Assembly: GCA_037957365.1 (NCBI GenBank)
Contig: JARHVA010005354.1
Span: 559,001 to 623,000, forward strand
Reading direction: 5' to 3'
From: Torreya grandis
Lineage: Eukaryota; Streptophyta; Pinopsida; Cupressales; Taxaceae
Length of the DNA: 64,000 bases
Every line of letters starts with the position of its first letter. Within the stretch, counting starts at the first letter, position 1. Position numbers and translations under genes: made by a program. A model generated the notes under the pieces. The model searched no databases, was not told the origin of the DNA, and saw nothing but the letters and a program-made list of their open reading frames with translations. Shown here in pieces: positions 57,424-64,000 of this stretch.

Positions 57424-59206
57424 CTAGCATATCTTGGATGATGTTTTTAAGGGTTTTATAGTTGCTCGTGTCATGTCCCTTAACATGGTGGTAGTTACAA
57501 AAGTCATTTTCCCTATACCACGTAGGGATGGTGCGTGAGGGATCAAATTATGGAGGTGGTCAGATTTGGGGGAGATTGAGGACCCCCTATTTGACGAGTT
57601 TTTCCAACACAGACGCATATGATTCTCTGAGTGGAGTATACTGTCACTGTATGTATCTCTACTGAAATAGGTGGGTGGCGCTCTGAGATGTGGATGGCTC
57701 AGGCTGGCTAGTTGAAGGGGAAGAGGAGGAAGATCTAATGACCACAGCGTTTGCTGAAGCTTTAGATTTAGGATTGGATGAGGAAGGCTTAGAAGAGGGG
57801 TCATTGGTCTTGGAGTTGGGATTCTTGTTCTGAAACTTGACTTTATTCTCCTCGACGGCACGTAACTCAAGTTTACGAGCCATCGTGAAGGCTTCATCGA
57901 AGGTGCAGAAGGTCTGAACCCTCAAGGTGGAAGAAATATGTCAGAAAAGATCAATAAGTTCAGGTTGGGGTAAATAAAAGGGGAGTTGATTGATAAGGCC
58001 CCTCCAGTGAGCAATGAAATCAGTAATGGATTCATCCTTGAATTGGCAGATAGAATAGAGGTCTGTGATTGAGACCTTCTTGGTGATGTTGATGGAGAAA
58101 TGGTCGAGGAAGAGCTAGGCCAGCTGAGTGAATGTGAAGAGGGAATGGCTGGCAAGGGAGCTGTACCACTCAAGTGCAGCACCTGAGAGAGACATAGGAA
58201 ATGTGCGTAAAAGCAACGCATCATCATGGGTGATAAGGTAATAGGCATGTCTGAATGCCTGTAAGTGCTGTTTTGGGTCTTTTTTGCTTTGAAAATGAGA
58301 AAACTTAGGATGTTCCCATTGGTTGGGATATGGTCGGATCAAGATGGAAGGATGGATGGGCTCATTGTAAATTTGTTCGTATGACAGAGTATTGCGTGAG
58401 CCAGAAACGGAGGTCTCTAGGCTAGACATCTTGTCCATCAGCATTTTGATGATATCTACTGATGGATTGGTAGGTGGAGCGCCCCCTAAATTGTAAGGCA
58501 CTTGAATGAGACTAGAAGAGGCATACGACATAGTCGGTTGTACCAGTAAGGGTGCAATGTACGTATGACTAGTTATAGGGATAGAAGAGGAGACTAAGGA
58601 TGGTTGGGTAGAAGGCATGGCTAGGCTCGATGTTGCAACGGGAGGTTGGTTAGTGGTAACATGGGCCAATGGATAGGTAGCCACCCTAGTGTTGATAAGA
58701 GTAAGGGTAGGCGGAATAGAGATGACTAGATTCTGAAAGGGGGTAAAAAGTGGTTGAGTGGGCTGAGGTTGATGGGGGGCCGAAACCCCAGTGGAAGTGG
58801 GCCCAAAGATGGAGGGAGAGGCCACACTTAGATGGTTGGTCAAAGGCTGGTCATTGGTTAAGGAAATAGCCTGGGTGTCTAAAGGTTGAACTATGGACGC
58901 TGTTGATACGGTCGCAGTCTTGAGAAGAGAGGTCGGCATTCCATAGATTGGATTGCCCAAGGGGTCTCACGTTTGGCTATTCACGAGATAGTGCTGCAAG
59001 GCTTTGACGTTGAGGTCCAAGAATCATGCAAAATCTTGGTCCCCTTCTGGGACAATAGGCATCTAGGTCGGGGATGGTCTAGTAGGAGTTCTTTCAGTCT
59101 CTGAGTGGAACTCCATTATAGGACTGGTTATGGATGGGGCAGATGGAAGCGGGTGATGCATCGCGTGATCGACTAGAGCCTTGGCTTGACTATGAGTCAG
59201 AGCCAT
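57424..59206 (-). pseudogene. gag: Element D gag
   Basis: ATG at 59,206 starts MALTHSQAKALVDHAM. After three stops at Gln/Trp-like positions the 281-codon piece 58,960-58,115 follows, with NQWEHPKFSHFQSKKDPKQH, LQAFRHAYYLI and MSLSGAALEWYSSLASHSLF, the capsid core. A stop at 58,117 then INITKKVSITDLYSICQF and DESITDFIAHWRGLINQLPF continue the capsid. CTFDEAFTMARKLELRAVEE follows. The zinc knuckle at 57,499-57,458 reads CNYHHVKGHDTSNY, with Tyr in place of the last Cys. Confidence 0.85.
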
Positions 59207-60021
59207 TCAAGGCAAGAAAGAACATCCTCACAAGCTCAAACAAGCAGATAAGAACTAAAAAGATGAAGAACACAAGCAGATCCTAAAACCCTAGAAGTAA
59301 ATTTTTAGGATTATAGTGGCTTATGCCTTAGAATGTGTGTAGAGGAAGATTGGCTTTTGAGTCGGGTCCTAGAAGAAGCAGTCTATGGATGGTTTTGGGT
59401 TAGTTATGGTGCTCAAGAAGTCTGTGTTAGGTTTCGTACAAGGCCTGGTGCTAAGGAGCAAGCTCCCCTCACTTCACGAGTCCAGTGATAAGCTGGGCCC
59501 ACTTAGCCAAAATATACTTCCCCTATAGATTAGACTCTGCCAGAGAACAGAGTGGGCTTTCCCCTTGGTGATGAAATCCAAGTCAGATCACCGAGACGGG
59601 TAAGGTATTCACTGGGGGTTGAAATCCCAGTCGGGCCTTGTCTCAGGTAAGTTAAGATGTTTGTTTTGTGCAAGTGGTTTGGTCATGTAACATCAAGTGG
59701 TCTAGATTAATTCAATATGTGGTTAATTACTAAATGTGGTCTAAGAAATGCAAGCACAAGCAGAAATGAAAATGCAACGTGTTTTAAGTCCAAGTCGAAA
59801 TGTTTGTTCGTATGAAGACAAATGGAGAAAGAGTCGAAGAATATGAGTTTTGGCTAGTCTAGAAATGCAAGAAAGAAAAGAAAAGTTCTTTTTATTCCTG
59901 CTTATGATGTTGTTTAGAAGAGATGAAAGAGGTGAAAAGGAAGGAACCTAATGCACCCTATATGAATGAAAGAAAGAAAGAACCCAAGGAAGACCCTAAC
60001 GTCCCACTGGGCGTGCCAGAA
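59207..60021 (-). other. Element D 5' leader and primer-binding site
   Basis: The region is non-coding. Three bases inside the LTR end the - strand reads TGGCACGCCCAGTGGGAC (60,018-60,001), the primer site. I do not assign the tRNA. The leader is about 800 bp up to the gag ATG. Confidence 0.75.
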
Positions 60022-61361
60022 TGTTTCTATGCTAAATCGCTTTCTACATTCAAAAGATAGAAATGAGAAACTAAGAGATAGTCTAGGGTTAGAAGATACT
60101 CGGATGTAGTCGTGTGCACCGAAATTAGACATTAGAAGGTACTCCTCTTTGGCTGTGGAGGAATGACACCTGTGAAGAAAAAGAGACTAAACACGAAAAA
60201 TGTTAGACGAGTAGACAGTGGGCTGTCAAGCAAACGCTTGATCCCTGAAGTACAAAGACTTCCTTAAGGGATATCAACCCACTAATAAAAAGCAAAATAT
60301 TTGATGAAAGCAAAAATAATGAAAAGATAAAATGAAAGAAATAAAAAGATGAAAAAGCAGAATGCATACCTGATATGCAGCAAACTATTCTGCACAGTTG
60401 CCGGTATCAGTCTCTATGCCGACGTCAGTTAGGGAAAGGTGTTGACGTCGGTTAAAGTGCCAGCGTCGGTCGAGGTAATGATCGGCGTCAGTCAGGGCAA
60501 TAGTTTTGGATAGGGTCTGGTCGGGTTTGGACAGGGTCTTAAGATTTGCAGAGAGGTCTAATGTTTTTGTCTGAGGGTTTAGGAAGCTGGTTTAGGAGTC
60601 AGAGGGATTGGTTTGAGGGTTTGTACAGGGATCTGGGCAGAGTTACAGACTGACAGAGGGTGGATAGAGGTGATACGGGTGGAAGTAAGGTCGGGGCTGT
60701 GGTCTGAAAAGATCTAGGTAATGATATAAAATAAAAATAGTAACCAAAGAGTAAAACAAAAACACAGAGTAAAGCTTACCTGTTACACACCAAAGATAAA
60801 AGTCGAAGACATGATTGATGTTGTCGTTGTGTCGTAGAAGTTTAGTGTAGCAGAATACCTGTACTGGAGAGATAGAACGTGAGAGATCGATTGCAGATTG
60901 GTTGGATGCAAGAATTGATTGATCATAAGAGTTGGTTGATTGTAAGAGTTAGTTTATTGTAAGAGTTGGTTGATTGTAAGAATGAAGAGGTTGATCATTG
61001 ATACGAAGGAAGGTCTGATAACCGATCGTGAAAATGGATTGGCAACCGAATGGATAACGGATAATGGATAACGGTTCTTGCGTTCGGGTCGAGAACGCAG
61101 TGTTAAGGATGACTGACACTAGTAGGACTGCCGATGTCGGCCGATAAGTGACCGACATTGGTGACATCGGCCGAGTAGTGACCGTTGTCGGTAGATGCAG
61201 AATGGGGACAGAGGCTAGTTTTAGCTCTCTGCTCATTTTTACATGCTGCCAGGGTTAAGGCTTGTGGGAAATTGGTCGACAGGGGTTAGATAGGCATGGG
61301 AGAATAAAATAGGGGGGTAAGGGGAGGATGACAAGGGTTAGACACAATTATAGTGTCTACA
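60022..61361 (-). repeat. Element D 5' LTR
   Basis: On the + strand it starts TGTTTCTATGC and ends GTGTCTACA. It matches 47,003-48,341. The 17-bp array is at 60,909-60,984. Confidence 0.92.
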
Positions 61362-61366
61362 TGTGG
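61362..61366 (+). repeat. Target-site duplication of element D, right
   Basis: TGTGG directly after the LTR, same as 46,998-47,002. Confidence 0.85.
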
Positions 61367-64000
61367 TTCATTAAAGTATAGGTAATTGTTATCAATATTG
61401 GTGTCAAATATGTTCAAGTGCATGAAAAAGAGATGTCAAGTGATATAATGCTTGGTCATGTGGTTTTATGTCTATATGAGGCTATGGAAGTTTGTTGTCA
61501 TTAGAAAGAGAATGGTGTAGTGATATGAGTGTGTTTTTATGTATTATATCTACTTGTTTTATTTTTTATTGAGGTCATGACATGGAAGTAATAGGTCAAT
61601 GTGTTAAGTTCATTAGAAGCTTGAGCCTAGTCATGACATGGTAAAGTTATGTGCTCGTGACATAATGAGGTAAGTGATATTAGACATGTAATATGTTGTT
61701 AATGTTGTGTGATAATGAGAATGAGGTTTAGAATCATCCATGAGATCCTTAGGGTGAGCCTATAGTGGTAGGACCTTTACTTGAAGTCTGCATCTAAACC
61801 TATCTTAAACCCTACTTAGCCTTATAAGGCATGGGGATCAAATTTTAAAGTGAATATGTGAAGGAGAGAATGGATATAGGTAAGTAAAGTTTTTTTATGA
61901 GTGATCATGAAGTATGAGTTCATGGTTTATAGGAAATGGCATGAAAAGTGGTTTTGATGTCTTTCAAGTGTACGAAATGAAGGTATGCAAACTTGAGAAG
62001 GAATTTTAGGTGTTTGTTGACACATGTAACATCTACATGGGAACATAATATTTTAAGGATATATGGTTAAGGGTCCTAGATAATATATATAGTAATTGTT
62101 TTTGGATTTAAGGGGTAGTCCTTTATGAACAATTACTAACACTAAAACTTGTGTTAAACCTCCCTAAAAACTTAATAAGGACCTGATGTAAAATCTATTG
62201 TTCAAAATAGACCAAAATGGTGTCAAATACCTATAAAAAATATCATATCATGTATTATACTCTCCCAGTAACCTCCAGGTGGTGGTGGTTAGTTAGATGA
62301 TAGAGAAAATGTGTAGATATAGGCTTGTTTATAGAGAATTTGATGTAGTAGTCAAAAGTTGCATTGGTAAAGAAAATTAAATGGATGAAAGAAGGATATA
62401 GGAATCATACTAAATTCCCATTAAGGATTATATATATTTTACGCCTTCAAGTGTGCTAAATTTGTCATCTAAGTTAGCTAACTGTTAATAAGCCTAATAG
62501 TGTAAATAGTGTAAAACCTAGGTGGGAGTGAGAAAATGAATTAGAATGTGTTTTCATTATAGAATAATGAAACCAAGTGTAATCATATGTTTTTAGTACT
62601 TATAAGACATGTAAATTCTTGGAATAATTTTTGGTGGTCATGTATATGGTGAAAATGTTACTCAAGAAATGACTAGTCTGGTTTGGATAAGATAATATGA
62701 TATAAGGTCATGAGATTAGTCTGAAAGACCAATATTTTGCTATTATACCATATGAATTTTGTATTTTAGGATGTTATTAATATGTCATATAATATTTTTT
62801 ATGCATCAAGAGTCTTTGAAAGTGTCTACATAGGTGTTGGAGTTCAAAGTCACCATGACTATGTTTTTGAGTATACTAGTAGTTTTGAATGAGTGAGTTG
62901 TAGAGGTGTTATTGAACCCTTAATATCTGAGTGAAATTATATAATGAATTTGGTAATTAAATTTAGGTCATGTATATAATATCTATGTATTTTTTATCAT
63001 GTTTTAATGGATTAAGTGTGTTTGAGATTTAATATTGAAAGATAAACATTTTAGTATATATAGACTTAATAGGACTAAGTACTATTGAGGTGTTTCATGA
63101 AGGATTTGGACCTAAATTATGTTATGGATCTCAAAGGATGTTACATAATGTTTATTTTATTTGTGTTTGAAAGTATCTTGATGTTTATGGAGGTGTAATT
63201 ATTTCCAAGGGATCAAATGGTAGTGTGTTAATAAGAAGGCCTAATGCATTTTGGTCTCCATGATACCTAAAAGTGAAATGAGGCCTAATTGAGTCATGAC
63301 AGGCCAAAATGGACTGAAAGGTCATTTTAATCTTATTTATGAGATGTATTAAGACATTATATTTCTAACCTATACAATGTAGTTTTAGGCTTATATGAGT
63401 TAACTTAGAGGAAGCAAATGGATTGATAGATGAATGAGCCTGAGGAGGTTGGCGTAACATGTTGTAAACCATAAGGAAAGATCATAAAATCATTTCATGA
63501 TTATAATATAGGTTTTTTATAGTTTAAGATCAAGGTCACATGACCTATTTAGTCTTGAAGAGGGTTATTTGAGTGAAGAAGCCTAGAGGCAATTTTGAGA
63601 GAGATCAAGTGGAACAGAGTTGGAGTGATCATTTATTATTGAGAGGATATCAAATTTGAATTAAATACATGTGAATTATGTATGATATTAGATATATAAA
63701 ACAAAAAATTGAGTTAAATATTAGAAGAAATAAATGTGATTGACAGAGTTGGTGCTTGAGGGAGTTGAAGTTTCCTTGCAGGTTGGAGCTTATAAAATTG
63801 GTCTTGATTGAGTTGGTGCTTGGTCAAGAGGAATTTGGATATGCATTAAATGTTTGTTCTTGTATAATTGGTGTTTTATATAGTTGGTTATTATTCATAT
63901 GGTATTTTATCCTCCTATCAAGTGGATACTTGCTAAAGTCAAGTGGGTGATTGATAAATTTAGGGCTGGTACTCCATGTTGGATTATTTCTCAACTAATT
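61367..64000. other. Unassigned AT-rich stretch right of element D
   Basis: This is the continuation of the target of element D, so it should join 46,997 directly. It has no recognisable coding region, LTR end or RNA gene. TCATGACATGG recurs at about 61,574 and 61,631. The short open frame at 63,756-63,950 has no support. Confidence 0.35.

Larger units (their letters stand above)
47003..61361 (-). mobile_element. Element D: Tat-type Ty3/gypsy retrotransposon, full length
   Basis: LTRs of 1339 and 1340 bp, TGTGG target duplication, primer site, gag, PR, RT, RH, aRH, INT and purine tract are all present on the - strand, 14.4 kb in all. About 26 differences in the first 385 bp of LTR (about 7%). 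It is clearly richer in CpG than the rest of the window. The frames are broken by fewer stops and shifts than in A and B. It lies within or beside the remains of element E. Confidence 0.92.

Noticed and set aside
57424..57897. 157-codon Ser/Pro/Arg-rich open frame on the - strand
   Set aside because: It overlaps the real gag frames (the 57,925-57,659 piece and the zinc-knuckle frame) and reads their codons shifted by one.

Overview
The window is plant nuclear DNA built almost entirely of decayed, nested LTR retrotransposons. I find no host gene, tRNA or rRNA. It is AT-rich with very few CpG outside 47-61 kb. The large, old Ty3/gypsy elements of the Tat type (an extra archaeal/plant-type RNase H, aRH, besides the normal one) suggest a large-genome seed plant, possibly a gymnosperm. 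The species cannot be read from the sequence.

Layout. Element A (1 to ~19,317, + strand, 5' end outside the window) has very long LTRs. The left copy is 1-3955. The right copy is about 12,969-19,317, roughly 6.3 kb. Between them lie gag, protease, aRH, reverse transcriptase (RT), RNase H (RH) and integrase (INT), all full of stops. Its LTR also holds a decayed ~4.3 kb coding region of unknown function, upstream of a TATA box. Element B (19,326-38,608, +) abuts A and has the same order: gag, PR, aRH, RT, RH, INT. Element C (22,678-30,743, +) sits inside B's pol, flanked by the target-site duplication CCCAT. C keeps gag, PR and part of aRH, and has lost RT, RH and INT.

At 39,465-39,800 (- strand) there is a Ty1/copia-type LTR with an initiator-Met-type primer site. 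Element E (about 41,700-45,730, -) is a relative of B in opposite orientation. Element D (47,003-61,361, -) is a Tat element with 1.34 kb LTRs, target duplication TGTGG and the usual order gag, PR, RT, RH, aRH, INT. The last 2.6 kb of the window is unassigned.

Relative ages, from hand comparison of parts of each LTR pair, are approximate: A about 15% divergent, B about 11%, D about 7%, C about 6%. This agrees with C being nested in B. No element looks able to move on its own now: every reading frame is broken, and many breaks are stops at expected Gln or Trp codons, as expected from C-to-T decay of methylated DNA.

The most unusual points are the long coding-like region inside element A's LTR, the aRH lying before RT in A, B, C and E but after RH in D, and a perfect 20-bp inverted repeat around (AT)40 in element B.
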